A stretch of 64,000 nucleotides of DNA from Lycorma delicatula (Eukaryota > Arthropoda > Insecta > Hemiptera > Fulgoridae). Every line of letters starts with the position of its first letter. Position 1 is the stretch's first letter. Positions 9,151 to 23,846 of this stretch are shown here, in pieces. Position numbers and translations under genes: made by a program. The stretch spans positions 90,172,898 through 90,236,897 of the forward strand of contig NC_134457.1 in NCBI RefSeq assembly GCF_047948215.1. The letters run 5' to 3'. Below the pieces are notes generated by a model that was not told where the DNA came from, ran no database searches, and saw only the letters and a list, made by a program, of their open reading frames with translations.

Positions 9151-10872
9151 TACAGGCTAATGATATAAATAAGTTAATTAAATGAAAGTGTTGGGACTAG
9201 AAAGAGAATCTTGTAAAGCTGCATGAAACCATTCAAATGATTGAATTCATATTATTCAAGTAGGCAAGTTTTAGAATATTTAAAACAAATTGTTACAGGC
9301 AAAGATAAAAATGGGTTAATTAAATGAAAGGTTTGGGACTAGAAACAGAATATTGTAAAGCTGCATGAAATCATTCAAATGATTGAATTCATATTATTCA
9401 AGTAGGCAAGTTATAGAATATTTAAAACAAAATGTTACACGCTTAACATATAAATGGGAAAATTAAATGAAAGAGTTGGGACTAGAAAGAGAATCTTTTA
9501 AAGCTGCATGAAACCATTCAAATGATTAAATTCCTATTATTCAAGTAGGCAAGTTTTAGAATATTTAAAACAAATTCTTACAGGCTAATGATATAAATAG
9601 GTTTATTAAATGAAAGTGTTGGGACTAGAAAGAGAATAATGCAAAGCTGCATGAAATCATTCAAATGATTGTAATCATATTATTCAAGTAGGCAAGTTTT
9701 AGAATATTAAAAACAAATTCTTACAGGCTAATGATATAAATAAGTTAATTAAATGAAAGTGTTGGGACTAGAAAGAGAATCTTGTAAAGCTGCATGAAAC
9801 CTTTCAAATGATTGAATTCATATTATTCAAGTTGGCAAGTTTTAGAATATTTAAAACAAATTGTTACAGGCAAAGATATAAATGTGTTAATTAAATAAAA
9901 GAGTTGGGACTAGAAAGAGAATCTTGTAAAGCTGCATGAAACCATTCAAATGATTGAATTCCTATTATTCAAGTAGGCAAGTTTTAGAATATTTAAAACA
10001 AATTGTTACAGGCTAATGATATAAATAGGTTTATTAAATGAAATTGTTGGGACTAGAAAGAGAATCTTGTAAAGCTGCATGAAACCATTCAAATGATTGA
10101 ATTCATATTATTCAAGTAGGCAAGTTTTAGAATATTTACAACAAATTGTTACAGGCTAACGATATAAATGGGATAATTAAATGAAAGTGTTGGGACTAGA
10201 AAGAGAATAATGCAAAGCTGCATGAAATCATTCAAATGATTGTAATCATATTATTCAAGTAGGCAAGTTTTAGAATATTAAAAACAAATTTTTACAGGCT
10301 AATGATATAAATAAGTTAATTAAATGAAAGTGTTGGGACTAGAAAGAGAATCTTGTAAAGCTGCATGAAACCTTTCAAATGATTGAATTCATATTATTCA
10401 AGTTGGCAAGTTTTAGAATATTTAAAACAAATTCTTACAGGCTAATGATATAAATAGGTTTATTAAATGAAATTGTTGGGACTAGAAAGAGAATCTTGTA
10501 AAGCTGCATGAAACCATTCAAATGATTGTATTCATATTATTCAAGTAGGCAAGTATTAGAATATTTAAAACAAATTGTTACAGGCTAACGATATAAATGG
10601 GATATTTAAATAAAAGAGTTGGGACTAGAAAGAGAATCATGTAAAGCTGCATGAAACGATTCAAATCATTGTAATCATATTATACAAGTAGGCAAGTTTT
10701 AGAATATTTAAAACAAATTGTTACAGGCAAAGATATAAATGGGTTAATTAAATAAAAGAGTTGGGACTAGAAAGAGAATCTTGTAAAGCTGCATGAAACC
10801 ATTCAAATGATTGAATTCCTATTATTCAAGTAGGCAAGTTTAAGAATATTTAAAACAAATTCTTACAGGCTA
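9151..10872. repeat. 15-monomer duplication, second copy
   Basis: Second copy of 7010-8731 at a shift of 2,141 bp. One visible difference is ATTGTTACAGG here (9864) against ATGGTTACAGG in the first copy (7719). It is followed by e, f, c and d monomers (10873-11423), the c unit carrying CTATTTTTCAAG at 11247, a mark seen again only at 52228. Confidence 0.85.
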
Positions 10873-11423
10873 CTGATATAAATGGGTTAGTTAAATGAAA
10901 GGGTTCGGACTAGAAAGAGAATATTGCAAAGCTGCATGAAGTCATTCAAATGATTGACTTCATATTATTCAAGTAGGCAAGTTTTAGAATATTTAAAACA
11001 AATTGTTACAGGCTAATGATATAATTATGTTAGTTAAATGAAAGAGTTCGGACTAGAAAGAGAATCTTGTAAAGCTGCATGAAACCATTCAAATGATTGA
11101 ATTCATATTATTCAAGTTGGCAAGTTTTAGAATATTTAAAACAAATTGTTACAGGCAAAGATATAAATGGGTTAATTAAATAAAAGAGTTGGGACTAGAA
11201 AGAGAATCTTGTAAAGCTGCATGAAACCATTCAAATGATTGAATTCCTATTTTTCAAGTAGGCAAGTTTTAGAATATTTAAAACAAATTCTTACAGGCTA
11301 ATGATATAAATAGGTTTATTAAATGAAATTGTTGGGACTAGAAAGAGAATCTTGTAAAGCTGCATGAAACCATTCAAATGATTGAATTCATATTATTCAA
11401 GTAGGCAAGTTTTAGAATATTTA

Positions 11424-13553
11424 CAACAAATTGTTACAGGCTAACGATATAAATGGGATAATTAAATGAAAGTGTTGGGACTAGAAAGAGAATAATGCAA
11501 AGCTGCATGAAATCATTCAAATGATTGTAATCATATTATTCAAGTAGGCAAGTTTTAGAATATTAAAAACAAATTCTTACAGGCTAATGATATAATTAAG
11601 TTAATTAAATGAAAGTGTTGGGACTAGAAAGAGAATCTGTAAAGCTGCATGAAACCTTTCAAATGATTGAATTCATATTATTCAAGTTGGCAAGTTTTAG
11701 AATATTTAAAACAAATTGTTACAGGCAAAGATATAAATGGGTTAATTAAATAAAAGAGTTGGGACTAGAAAGAGAATCTTGTAAAGCTGCATGAAACCAT
11801 TCAAATGATTGAATTCCTATTATTCAAGTAGGCAAGTTTTAGAATATTTAAAACAAATTCTTACAGGCTAATGATATAAATAGGTTTATTAAATGAAATT
11901 GTTGGGACTAGAAAGAGAATCTTGTAAACCTGCATGAAACCATTCAAATGATTGAATTCATATTATTCAAGTAGGCAAGTTTTAGAATATTTACAACAAA
12001 TTGTTACAGGCTAACGATATAAATGGGATAATTAAATGAAAGTGTTGGGACTAGAAAGAGAATAATGCAAAGCTGCATGAAATCATTCAAATGATTGTTA
12101 TCATATTATTCAAGTAGGCAAGTTTTAGAATATTAAAAACAAATTTTTACAGGCTAATGATATAAATAAGTTAATTAAATGAAAGTGTTGGGACTAGAAA
12201 GAGAATCTTGTAAAGCTGCATGAAACCATTTTAATGATTGAATTCCTATTATTCAAGTAGGCAAGTTTTAGAATATTAAAAACAAATTTTTACAGGCTAA
12301 TGATATAAATAAGTTAATTAAATGAAAGTGTTGGGACTAGAAAGAGAATCTTGTAAAGCTGCATGAAACCATTTTAATGATTGAATTCCTATTATTCAAG
12401 TAGGCAAGTTTTAGAATATTTAAAACAAATTCTTACAGGCTACTGATATAAATGGGTTAGTTAAATGAAAGGGTTCGGACTAGAAAGAGAATATTGCAAA
12501 GCTGCATGAAATCATTCAAATGATTGACTTCATATTATTCAAGTAGGCAAGTTTTAGAATATTTAAAACAAATTGTTACAGGCTAATGATATAAATAAGT
12601 TAGTTAAATAAAAGATTTGGGACTAGAAAGAGAATCTTGTAAAGCTGCATGAAACCATTCAAATGATTGAATTCATATTATTCAAGTAGGCAAGTTTTAG
12701 AATATTTAGAACAGATTGTTACAGGCTAACGATATAAATGGGATAATTAAATGAAAGAGTTGGGACTAGAAAGAGAATCTTGTAAAGCTGCATGAAACCA
12801 TTCAAATGATTGTATTCATATTATTCAAGTAGGCAAGTTTTAGAATATTTAAATCAAATTGTTACAGGCTAATTATATAAATAAGTTAATTAAATGAAAG
12901 CATTGGGACTAGAAAGAGAATCTTGTAAAGCTACATGAAACCATTCAAATGATTGAATTCATATTATTCAAGTAGGCAATTTTTAGAATATTTAAAACAA
13001 ATTGTTACACGCTTAAGATATAAATGGGAAAATTAAATGAAAGAGTTGGGACTAGAAAGAGAATCTTTTAAAGCTGCATGAAACCATTCAAATGATTGAA
13101 TTCCTATTATTCAAGTAGGCAAGTTTTAGAATATTTAAAACAAATTCTTACAGGCTAATGATATAAATAGGTTTATTAAATGAAAGTGTTGGGACTAGAA
13201 AGAGAATATTGCAAAGCTGCATGAAATCATTCAAATGATTGTAATCATATTATTCAAGTAGGCAAGTTTTAGAATATTAAAAACAAATTCTTACAGGCTA
13301 ATGATATAAATAAGTTAATTAAATGAAAGTGTTGGGACTAGAAAGAGAATCTTGTAAAGCTGCATGAAACCATTCAAATGATTGAATTCATATTATTCAA
13401 GTAGGCAAGTTTTAGAATATTTAAAACAAATTGTTACAGGCAAAGATAAAAATGGGTTAATTAAATGAAAGGTTTGGGACTAGAAACAGAATATTGTAAA
13501 GCTGCATGAAATCATTCAAATGATTGAATTCATATTATTCAAGTAGGCAAGTT
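11424..13553. repeat. Copy P2, first part (shift 11,423 bp from base 1)
   Basis: Base 11424 corresponds to base 1 and the match runs to 13553 (base 2130). Rare marks in both copies are the one-base loss GAATCTGTAAAG (about 210 and 11636), AAACCTGCATG, GTTATC, the doubled l unit, TTTAGAACAGATTG and the k unit. I noticed only a few base differences, for example CATTCTAATG at 950 against CATTTTAATG at 12373. The match stops at 13554, where P1 has GTTATAG and P2 has GTTTTAG. Confidence 0.9.
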
Positions 13554-16353
13554 TTAGAATATTTAAAACAAATTGTTACAGGCTAATGATATAATTATGT
13601 TAGTTAAATGAAAGAGTTCGGACTAGAAAGAGAATCTTGTAAAGCTGCATGAAACCATTCAAATGATTGAATTCATATTATTCAACTAGGCAAGTTTTAG
13701 AATATTTAAAACAAATTGTTACAGGCAAAGATATAAATGGGTTAATTAAATGAAAGAGTTGGGACTAGAAAGAGAATCATGTAAAGCTGCATGAAACTAT
13801 TCAAATGATTGAATTCCTATTATTCAAGTAGGCTAGTTTTAGAATATTTAAAACAAATTCTTACAGGCTAATGATATAAATAGGTTTATTAAATGAAATT
13901 GTGGGGACTAGAAAGAGAATCTTGTAAAGCTGCATGAAACCATTCAAATGATTGAATTCATATTATTCAAGTAGGCAAGTTTTAGAATATTTATAACAAA
14001 TTCTTACAGGCTACTGATATAAATGGGTTAGTTAAATGAAAGGGTTCGGACTAGAAAGAGAATATTGCAAAGCTGCATGAAATCATTCAAATGATTGACT
14101 TCATATTATTCAAGTAGGCAAGTTTTAGAATATTTAAAACAAATTGTTACAGGCTAATGATATAATTAAGTTAGTTAAATGAAAGAGTTCGGACTAGAAA
14201 GTGAATCTTGTAAAGCTGCATGAAACCATTCAAATGATTGAATTCATATTATTCAAGTAGGCAAGTTTTAGAATATTTAAAACAAATTGTTACAGGCAAA
14301 GATATAAATGGGTTAATTAAATAAAAGAGTTGGGACTAGAAAGAGAATCTTGTAAAGCTGCATGAAACCATTCAAATGATTGAATTCCTATTATTCAAGT
14401 AGGCAAGTTTTAGAATATTTAAAACAAATTCTTACAGGCTAATGATATAAATAGGTTTATTAAATGAAATTGTGGGGACTAGAAAGAGAATCTTGTATAG
14501 CTGCATGAAACCATTCAAATGATTGAATTCATATTATTCAAGTAGGCAAGTTTTAGAATATTAAAAACAAATTCTTACAGGCTTATGATATAAATAAGTT
14601 AATTAAATGAAAGTGTTGGGACTAGAAAGAGAATCTTGTAAAGCTGCATGAAACCATTCAAATGATTGAATTCATATTATTCAAGTAGGCAAGTATTAGA
14701 ATATTTAAAACAAATTATTACAGGCTAATGATATAATTATGTTAGTTAAATGAAAGAGTTCGGACTAGAAAGAGAATCTTGTAAAGCTGCATGAAACCAT
14801 TCAAATGATTGAATTCATATTATTCAACTAGGCAAGTTTTAGAATATTTAAAACAAATTCTTACAGGCTAATGATATAAATAGGTTTATTAAATGAAATT
14901 GTGGGGACTAGAAAGAGAATCTTGTAAAGCTGCATGAAACCATTCAAATGATTGAATTCATATTATTCAAGTAGGCAAGTTTTAGAATATTTAAAACAAA
15001 TTCTTACAGGCTACTGATATAAATGGGTTAGTTAAATGAAAGGGTTCGGACTAGAAAGAGAATATTGCAAAGCTGCATGAAATCATTCAAATGATTGACT
15101 TCATATTATTCAAGTAGGCAAGTTTTAGAATATTTAAAACAAATTGTTACAGGCTAATGATATAAATAAGTTAGTTAAGTGAAAGAGTTGGGACTAGAAA
15201 GAGAATCTTGTAAAGCTGCATGAAACCATTCAAATGATTGAATTCATATTATTCAAGTAGGCAAGTTTTAGAATATTTAAAACAAATTGTTACAGGCAAA
15301 GATATAAATGGGTTAATTAAATAAAAGAGTTGGGACTAGAAAGAGAATCTTGTAAAGCTGCATGAAACCATTCAAATGATTGAATTCATATTATTCAAGT
15401 AGGCAAGTTTTAGAATATTAAAAACAAATTCTTACAGGCTTATGATATAAATAAGTTAATTAAATGAAAGTGTTGGGACTAGAAAGAGAATCTTGTAAAG
15501 CTGCATGAAACCATTCAAATGATTGAATTCATATTATTCAAGTAGGCAAGTATTAGAATATTTAAAACAAATTGTTACAGGCTAACGATATAAATGGGAT
15601 ATTTAAATGAAAGAGTTGGGACTAGAAAGAGAATCATGTAAAGCTGCATGAAACCATTCAAATGATTGTATTCATATTATTCAAGTAGGCAAGTTTTAGA
15701 ATATTTAAAACAAATTCTTACAGGTTAATGATATAAATAAGTTAATTAAACGAAAGTGTTGGGACTAGAAAGAGAATCTTGTAAAGCTGCATGAAACCAT
15801 TTTAATGATTGAATTCCTATTATTCAAGTAGGCAAGTTTTAGAATATTTAAAACAAATTCTTACAGGCTACTGATATAAATGGGTTAGTTAAATGAAAGG
15901 GTTCGGACTAGAAAGAGAATATTGCAAAGCTGCATGAAATCATTCAAATGATTGACTTCATATTATTCAAGTAGGCAAGTTTTAGAATATTTAAAACAAA
16001 TTGTTACAGGCTAATGATATAATTAAGTTAGTTAAATGAAAGAGTTGGGACTAGAAAGAGAATCTTGTAAAGCTGCATGAAACCATTCAAATGATTGAAT
16101 TCATATTATTCAAGTAGGCAAGTTTTAGAATATTTAAATCAAATTGTTACAGGCTAATTATATAAATAAGTTAATTAAATGAAAGCATTGGGACTAGAAA
16201 GAGAATCTTGTAAAGCTACATGAAACCATTCAAATGATTGAATTCATATTATTCAAGTAGGCAATTTTTAGAATATTTAAAACAAATTGTTACACGCTTA
16301 AGATATAAATGGGAAAATTAAATGAAAGAGTTGGGACTAGAAAGAGAATCTTT
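13554..16353. repeat. Copy P2, second part after a 13-monomer loss
   Basis: From 13554 the best match to P1 moves to about 3987 (shift 9,567 bp), so 1,856 bp or 13 monomers of P1 are absent here, or were added in P1. The switch lies inside the shared 3' end of a monomer, between 13538 and 13554. The mark GGCTAG at 13832 matches 4265 and confirms the alignment. The match to P1 ends at 16353, where the reading is TCTTTTAAAG rather than TCTTGTAAAG at 6786. Confidence 0.88.
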
Positions 16354-19300
16354 TAAAGCTGCATGAAACCATTCAAATGATTGAATTCCTATTATTCAAG
16401 TAGGCAAGTTTTAGAATATTTAAAACAAATTCTTACAGGCTAATGATATAAATAGGTTTATTAAATGAAAGTGTTGGGACTAGAAAGAGAATATTGCAAA
16501 GCTGCATGAAATCATTCAAATGATTGTAATCATATTATTCAAGTAGGCAAGTTTTAGAATATTAAAAACAAATTCTTACAGGCTAATGATATAAATAAGT
16601 TAATTAAATGAAAGTGTTGGGACTAGAAAGAGAATCTTGTAAAGCTGCATGAAACCATTCAAATGATTGAATTCATATTATTCAAGTAGGCAAGTTTTAG
16701 AATATTTAAAACAAATTGTTACAGGCAAAGATAAAAATGGGTTAATTAAATGAAAGGTTTGGGACTAGAAACAGAATATTGTAAAGCTGCATGAAATCAT
16801 TCAAATGATTGAATTCATATTATTCAAGTAGGCAAGTTATAGAATATTTAAAACAAATTGTTACACGCTTAACATATAAATGGGAAAATTAAATGAAAGA
16901 GTTGGGACTAGAAAGAGAATCTTTTAAAGCTGCATGAAACCATTCAAATGATTAAATTCCTATTATTCAAGTAGGCAAGTTTTAGAATATTTAAAACAAA
17001 TTCTTACAGGCTAATGATATAAATAGGTTTATTAAATGAAAGTGTTGGGACTAGAAAGAGAATAATGCAAAGCTGCATGAAATCATTCAAATGATTGTAA
17101 TCATATTATTCAAGTAGGCAAGTTTTAGAATATTAAAAACAAATTCTTACAGGCTAATGATATAAATAAGTTAATTAAATGAAAGTGTTGGGACTAGAAA
17201 GAGAATCTTGTAAAGCTGCATGAAACCTTTCAAATGATTGAATTCATATTATTCAAGTTGGCAAGTTTTAGAATATTTAAAACAAATTGTTACAGGCAAA
17301 GATATAAATGGGTTAATTAAATAAAAGAGTTGGGACTAGAAAGAGAATCTTGTAAAGCTGCATGAAACCATTCAAATGATTGAATTCCTATTATTCAAGT
17401 AGGCAAGTTTTAGAATATTTAAAACAAATTCTTACAGGCTAATGATATAAATAGGTTTATGAAATGAAATTGTTGGGACTAGAAAGAGAATCTTGTAAAG
17501 CTGCATGAAACCATTCAAATGATTGAATTCATATTATTCAAGTAGGCAAGTTTTAGAATATTTACAACAAATTGTTACAGGCTAACGATATAAATGGGAT
17601 AATTAAATGAAAGTGTTGGGACTAGAAAGAGAATAATGCAAAGCTGCATGAAATCATTCAAATGATTGTAATCATATTATTCAAGTAGGCAAGTTTTAGA
17701 ATATTAAAAACAAATTTTTACAGGCTAATGATATAAATAAGTTAATTAAATGAAAGTGTTGGGACTAGAAAGAGAATCTTGTAAAGCTGCATGAAACCTT
17801 TCAAATGATTCAATTCATATTATTCAAGTTGGCAAGTTTTAGAATATTTAAAACAAATTGTTACAGGCAAAGATATAAATGGGTTAATTAAATAAAAGAG
17901 TTGGGACTAGAAAGAGAATCTTGTAAAGCTGCATGAAACCATTCAAATGATTGAATTCCTATTATTCAAGTAGGCAAGTTTTAGAATATTTAAAACAAAT
18001 TCTTACAGGCTAATGATATAAATAGGTTTATTAAATGAAATTGTTGGGACTAGAAAGAGAATCTTGTAAAGCTGCATGAAACCATTCAAATGATTGAATT
18101 CATATTATTCAAGTAGGCAAGTTTTAGAATATTTAAAACAAATTGTTACAGGCTAACGATATAAATGGGATAATTAAATGAAAGAGTTGGGACTAGAAAG
18201 AGAATCTTGTAAAGCTTCATGAAACCATTCAAATGATTGTATTCATATTATTCAAGTAGGCAAGTATTAGAATATTTAAAACAAATTGTTACAGGCTAAC
18301 GATATAAATGGGATATTTAAATGAAAGTGTTGGGACTAGAAAGAGAATCATGTAAAGCTGCATGATACCATTCAAATCATTGTATTCATATTATTCAAGT
18401 AGGCAAGTTTTAGAATATTTAAAACAAATTGTTACAGGCAAAGATATAAATGGGTTAATTAAATAAAAGAGTTGGGACTAGAAAGAGAATCTTGTAAAGC
18501 TGCATGAAACCATTCAAATGATTGAATTCCTATTATTCAAGTAGGTAAGTTTTAGAATATTTGAAACAAATTCTTACAGGCTACTAATATAAATGGGTTA
18601 GTTAAATGAAAGGGTTCGGACTAGAAAGAGAATATTGCAAAGCTGCATGAAATCATTCAAATGATTGACTTCATATTATTCAAGTAGGCAAGTTTTAGAA
18701 TATTTAAAACAAATTGTTACAGGCTAATGATATAATTATGTTAGTTAAATGAAAGAGTTCGGACTAGAAAGAGAATCTTGTAAAGCTGCATGAAACCATT
18801 CAAATGATTGAATTCATATTATTCAACTAGGCAAGTTTTAGAATATTTAAAACAAATTGTTACAGGCAAAGATATAAATGGGTTAATTAAATGAAAGAGT
18901 TGGGACTAGAAAGAGAATCATGTAAAGCTGCATGAAACCATTCAAATGATTGAATTCCTATTATTCAAGTAGGCAAGTTTTAGAATATTTAAAACAAATT
19001 CTTACAGGCTAATGATATAAATAGGTTTATTAAATGAAATTGTGGGGACTAGAAAGAGAATCTTGTAAAGCTGCATGAAACCATTCAAATGATTGAATTC
19101 ATATTATTCAAGTAGGCAAGTTTTAGAATATTTATAACAAATTCTTACAGGCTACTGATATAAATGGGTTAGTTAAATGAAAGGGTTCGGACTAGAAAGA
19201 GAATATTGCAAAGCTGCATGAAATCATTCAAATGATTGACTTCATATTATTCAAGTAGGCAAGTTTTAGAATATTTAAAACAAATTGTTACAGGCTAATG

Positions 19301-20700
19301 ATATAATTAAGTTAGTTAAATGAAAGAGTTCGGACTAGAAAGTGAATCTTGTAAAGCTGCATGAAACCATTCAAATGATTGAATTCATATTATTCAAGTA
19401 GGCAAGTTTTAGAATATTTAAAACAAATTGTTACAGGCAAAGATATAAATGGGTTAATTAAATAAAAGAGTTGGGACTAGAAAGAGAATCTTGTAAAGCT
19501 GCATGAAACCATTCAAATGATTGAATTCCTATTATTCAAGTAGGCAACTTTTAGAATATTTAAAACAAATTCTTACAGGCTAATGATATAAATAGGTTTA
19601 TTAAATGAAATTGTGGGGACTAGAAAGAGAATCTTGTATAGCTGCATGAAACCATTCAAATGATTGAATTCATATTATTCAAGTAGGCAAGTTTTAGAAT
19701 ATTAAAAACAAATTCTTACAGGCTTATGATATAAATAAGTTAATTAAATGAAAGTGTTGGGACTAGAAAGAGAATCTTGTAAAGCTGCATGAAACCATTC
19801 AAATGATTGAATTCATATTATTCAAGTAGGCAAGTATTAGAATATTTAAAACAAATTATTACAGGCTAATGATATAATTATGTTAGTTAAATGAAAGAGT
19901 TCGGACTAGAAAGAGAATCTTGTAAAGCTGCATGAAACCATTCAAATGATTGAATTCATATTATTCAACTAGGCAAGTTTTAGAATATTTAAAACAAATT
20001 CTTACAGGCTAATGATATAAATAGGTTTATTAAATGAAATTGTGGGGACTAGAAAGAGAATCTTGTAAAGCTGCATGGAACCATTCAAATGATTGAATTC
20101 ATATTATTCAAGTAGGCAAGTTTTAGAATATTTAAAACAAATTCTTACAGGCTACTGATATAAATGGGTTAGTTAAATGAAAGGGTTCGGACTAGAAAGA
20201 GAATATTGCAAAGCTGCATGAAATCATTCAAATGATTGACTTCATATTATTCAAGTAGGCAAGTTTTAGAATATTTAAAACAAATTGTTACAGGCTAATG
20301 ATATAATTAAGTTAGTTAAGTGAAAGAGTTGGGACTAGAAAGAGAATCTTGTAAAGCTGCATGAAACCATTCAAATGATTGAATTCATATTATTCAAGTA
20401 GGCAAGTTTTAGAATATTTAAAACAAATTGTTACAGGCAAAGATATAAATGGGTTAATTAAATAAAAGAGTTGGGACTAGAAAGAGAATCTTGTAAAGCT
20501 GCATGAAACCATTCAAATGATTGAATTCATATTATTCAAGTAGGCAAGTTTTAGAATATTAAAAACAAATTCTTACAGGCTTATGATATAAATAAGTTAA
20601 TTAAATGAAAGTGTTGGGACTAGAAAGAGAATCTTGTAAAGCTGCATGAAACCATTCAAATGATTGAATTCATATTATTCAAGTAGGCAAGTATTAGAAT
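16138..20700. repeat. Copy P3 (shift 14,708 bp from 1430-5992)
   Basis: From the k unit at 16138 the order follows P1 from 1430, including j at 16711, TTTATGAAATG at 17458 (2750), TTCAATTCAT at 17809 and GTAGGTAAG at 18541 (3831). Marks private to this lineage are CATGATACC at 18362 and GGCAACTTTTAG at 19543. The match breaks at 20701-20705, where the array jumps back 22 monomers. The first part of the large Q1 block lies inside this copy. Confidence 0.85.
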
Positions 20701-20705
20701 ATTTA
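17565..20705. repeat. 22-monomer unit in Q1, first copy (3,141 bp)
   Basis: Begins with the a unit entered by TTTACAAC and runs a b c d m h c e f c d e f c d g f d e f c g. It is directly followed by a second copy. Private marks absent from the second copy are CATGATACC (18362 against CATGAAACC at 21504) and GGCAACTT (19543 against GGCAAG at 22685). Confidence 0.92.
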
Positions 20706-23700
20706 CAACAAATTGTTACAGGCTAACGATATAAATGGGATAATTAAATGAAAGTGTTGGGACTAGAAAGAGAATAATGCAAAGCTGCATGAAATCATTC
20801 AAATGATTGTAATCATATTATTCAAGTAGGCAAGTTTTAGAATATTAAAAACAAATTTTTACAGGCTAATGATATAAATAAGTTAATTAAATGAAAGTGT
20901 TGGGACTAGAAAGAGAATCTTGTAAAGCTGCATGAAACCTTTCAAATGATTCAATTCATATTATTCAAGTTGGCAAGTTTTAGAATATTTAAAACAAATT
21001 GTTACAGGCAAAGATATAAATGGGTTAATTAAATAAAAGAGTTGGGACTAGAAAGAGAATCTTGTAAAGCTGCATGAAACCATTCAAATGATTGAATTCC
21101 TATTATTCAAGTAGGCAAGTTTTAGAATATTTAAAACAAATTCTTACAGGCTAATGATATAAATAGGTTTATTAAATGAAATTGTTGGGACTAGAAAGAG
21201 AATCTTGTAAAGCTGCATGAAACCATTCAAATGATTGAATTCATATTATTCAAGTAGGCAAGTTTTAGAATATTTAAAACAAATTGTTACAGGCTAACGA
21301 TATAAATGGGATAATTAAATGAAAGAGTTGGGACTAGAAAGAGAATCTTGTAAAGCTTCATGAAACCATTCAAATGATTGTATTCATATTATTCAAGTAG
21401 GCAAGTATTAGAATATTTAAAACAAATTGTTACAGGCTAACGATATAAATGGGATATTTAAATGAAAGTGTTGGGACTAGAAAGAGAATCATGTAAAGCT
21501 GCATGAAACCATTCAAATCATTGTATTCATATTATTCAAGTAGGCAAGTTTTAGAATATTTAAAACAAATTGTTACAGGCAAAGATATAAATGGGTTAAT
21601 TAAATAAAAGAGTTGGGACTAGAAAGAGAATCTTGTAAAGCTGCATGAAACCATTCAAATGATTGAATTCCTATTATTCAAGTAGGTAAGTTTTAGAATA
21701 TTTGAAACAAATTCTTACAGGCTACTAATATAAATGGGTTAGTTAAATGAAAGGGTTCGGACTAGAAAGAGAATATTGCAAAGCTGCATGAAATCATTCA
21801 AATGATTGACTTCATATTATTCAAGTAGGCAAGTTTTAGAATATTTAAAACAAATTGTTACAGGCTAATGATATAATTATGTTAGTTAAATGAAAGAGTT
21901 CGGACTAGAAAGTGAATCTTGTAAAGCTGCATGAAACCATTCAAATGATTGAATTCATATTATTCAACTAGGCAAGTTTTAGAATATTTAAAACAAATTG
22001 TTACAGGCAAAGATATAAATGGGTTAATTAAATGAAAGAGTTGGGACTAGAAAGAGAATCATGTAAAGCTGCATGAAACCATTCAAATGATTGAATTCCT
22101 ATTATTCAAGTAGGCAAGTTTTAGAATATTTAAAACAAATTCTTACAGGCTAATGATATAAATAGGTTTATTAAATGAAATTGTGGGGACTAGAAAGAGA
22201 ATCTTGTAAAGCTGCATGAAACCATTCAAATGATTGAATTCATATTATTCAAGTAGGCAAGTTTTAGAATATTTATAACAAATTCTTACAGGCTACTGAT
22301 ATAAATGGGTTAGTTAAATGAAAGGGTTCGGACTAGAAAGAGAATATTGCAAAGCTGCATGAAATCATTCAAATGATTGACTTCATATTATTCAAGTAGG
22401 CAAGTTTTAGAATATTTAAAACAAATTGTTACAGGCTAATGATATAATTAAGTTAGTTAAATGAAAGAGTTCGGACTAGAAAGTGAATCTTGTAAAGCTG
22501 CATGAAACCATTCAAATGATTGAATTCATATTATTCAAGTAGGCAAGTTTTAGAATATTTAAAACAAATTGTTACAGGCAAAGATATAAATGGGTTAATT
22601 AAATAAAAGAGTTGGGACTAGAAAGAGAATCTTGTAAAGCTGCATGAAACCATTCAAATGATTGAATTCCTATTATTCAAGTAGGCAAGTTTTAGAATAT
22701 TTAAAACAAATTCTTACAGGCTAATGATATAAATAGGTTTATTAAATGAAATTGTGGGGACTAGAAAGAGAATCTTGTATAGCTGCATGAAACCATTCAA
22801 ATGATTGAATTCATATTATTCAAGTAGGCAAGTTTTAGAATATTAAAAACAAATTCTTACAGGCTTATGATATAAATAAGTTAATTAAATGAAAGTGTTG
22901 GGACTAGAAAGAGAATCTTGTAAAGCTGCATGAAACCATTCAAATGATTGAATTCATATTATTCAAGTAGGCAAGTATTAGAATATTTAAAACAAATTAT
23001 TACAGGCTAATGATATAATTATGTTAGTTAAATGAAAGAGTTCGGACTAGAAAGAGAATCTTGTAAAGCTGCATGAAACCATTCAAATGATTGAATTCAT
23101 ATTATTCAACTAGGCAAGTTTTAGAATATTTAAAACAAATTCTTACAGGCTAATGATATAAATAGGTTTATTAAATGAAATTGTGGGGACTAGAAAGAGA
23201 ATCTTGTAAAGCTGCATGGAACCATTCAAATGATTGAATTCATATTATTCAAGTAGGCAAGTTTTAGAATATTTAAAACAAATTCTTACAGGCTACTGAT
23301 ATAAATGGGTTAGTTAAATGAAAGGGTTCGGACTAGAAAGAGAATATTGCAAAGCTGCATGAAATCATTCAAATGATTGACTTCATATTATTCAAGTAGG
23401 CAAGTTTTAGAATATTTGAAACAAATTGTTACAGGCTAATGATATAATTAAGTTAGTTAAGTGAAAGAGTTGGGACTAGAAAGAGAATCTTGTAAAGCTG
23501 CATGAAACCATTCAAATGATTGAATTCATATTATTCAAGTAGGCAAGTTTTAGAATATTTAAAACAAATTGTTACAGGCAAAGATATAAATGGGTTAATT
23601 AAATAAAAGAGTTGGGACTAGAAAGAGAATCTTGTAAAGCTGCATGAAACCATTCAAATGATTGAATTCATATTATTCAAGTAGGCAAGTTTTAGAATAT

Positions 23701-23846
23701 TAAAAACAAATTCTTACAGGCTTATGATATAAATAAGTTAATTAAATGAAAGTGTTGGGACTAGAAAGAGAATCTTGTAAAGCTGCATGAAACCATTCAA
23801 ATGATTGAATTCATATTATTCAAGTAGGCAAGTATTAGAATATTTA
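20706..23846. repeat. 22-monomer unit in Q1, second copy
   Basis: Tandem copy of 17565-20705, shift 3,141 bp. The junction lies in a GTATTAGAAT/TTTACAAC link that joins the end of a g unit to an a unit, an order not seen in P1. Private marks here are AAGTGAATC at 21911 and TTTGAAACAAATTG at 23416. After 23846 the sequence again follows P1 (from about 5993), as expected for a simple tandem duplication inserted in the old order. Confidence 0.92.
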
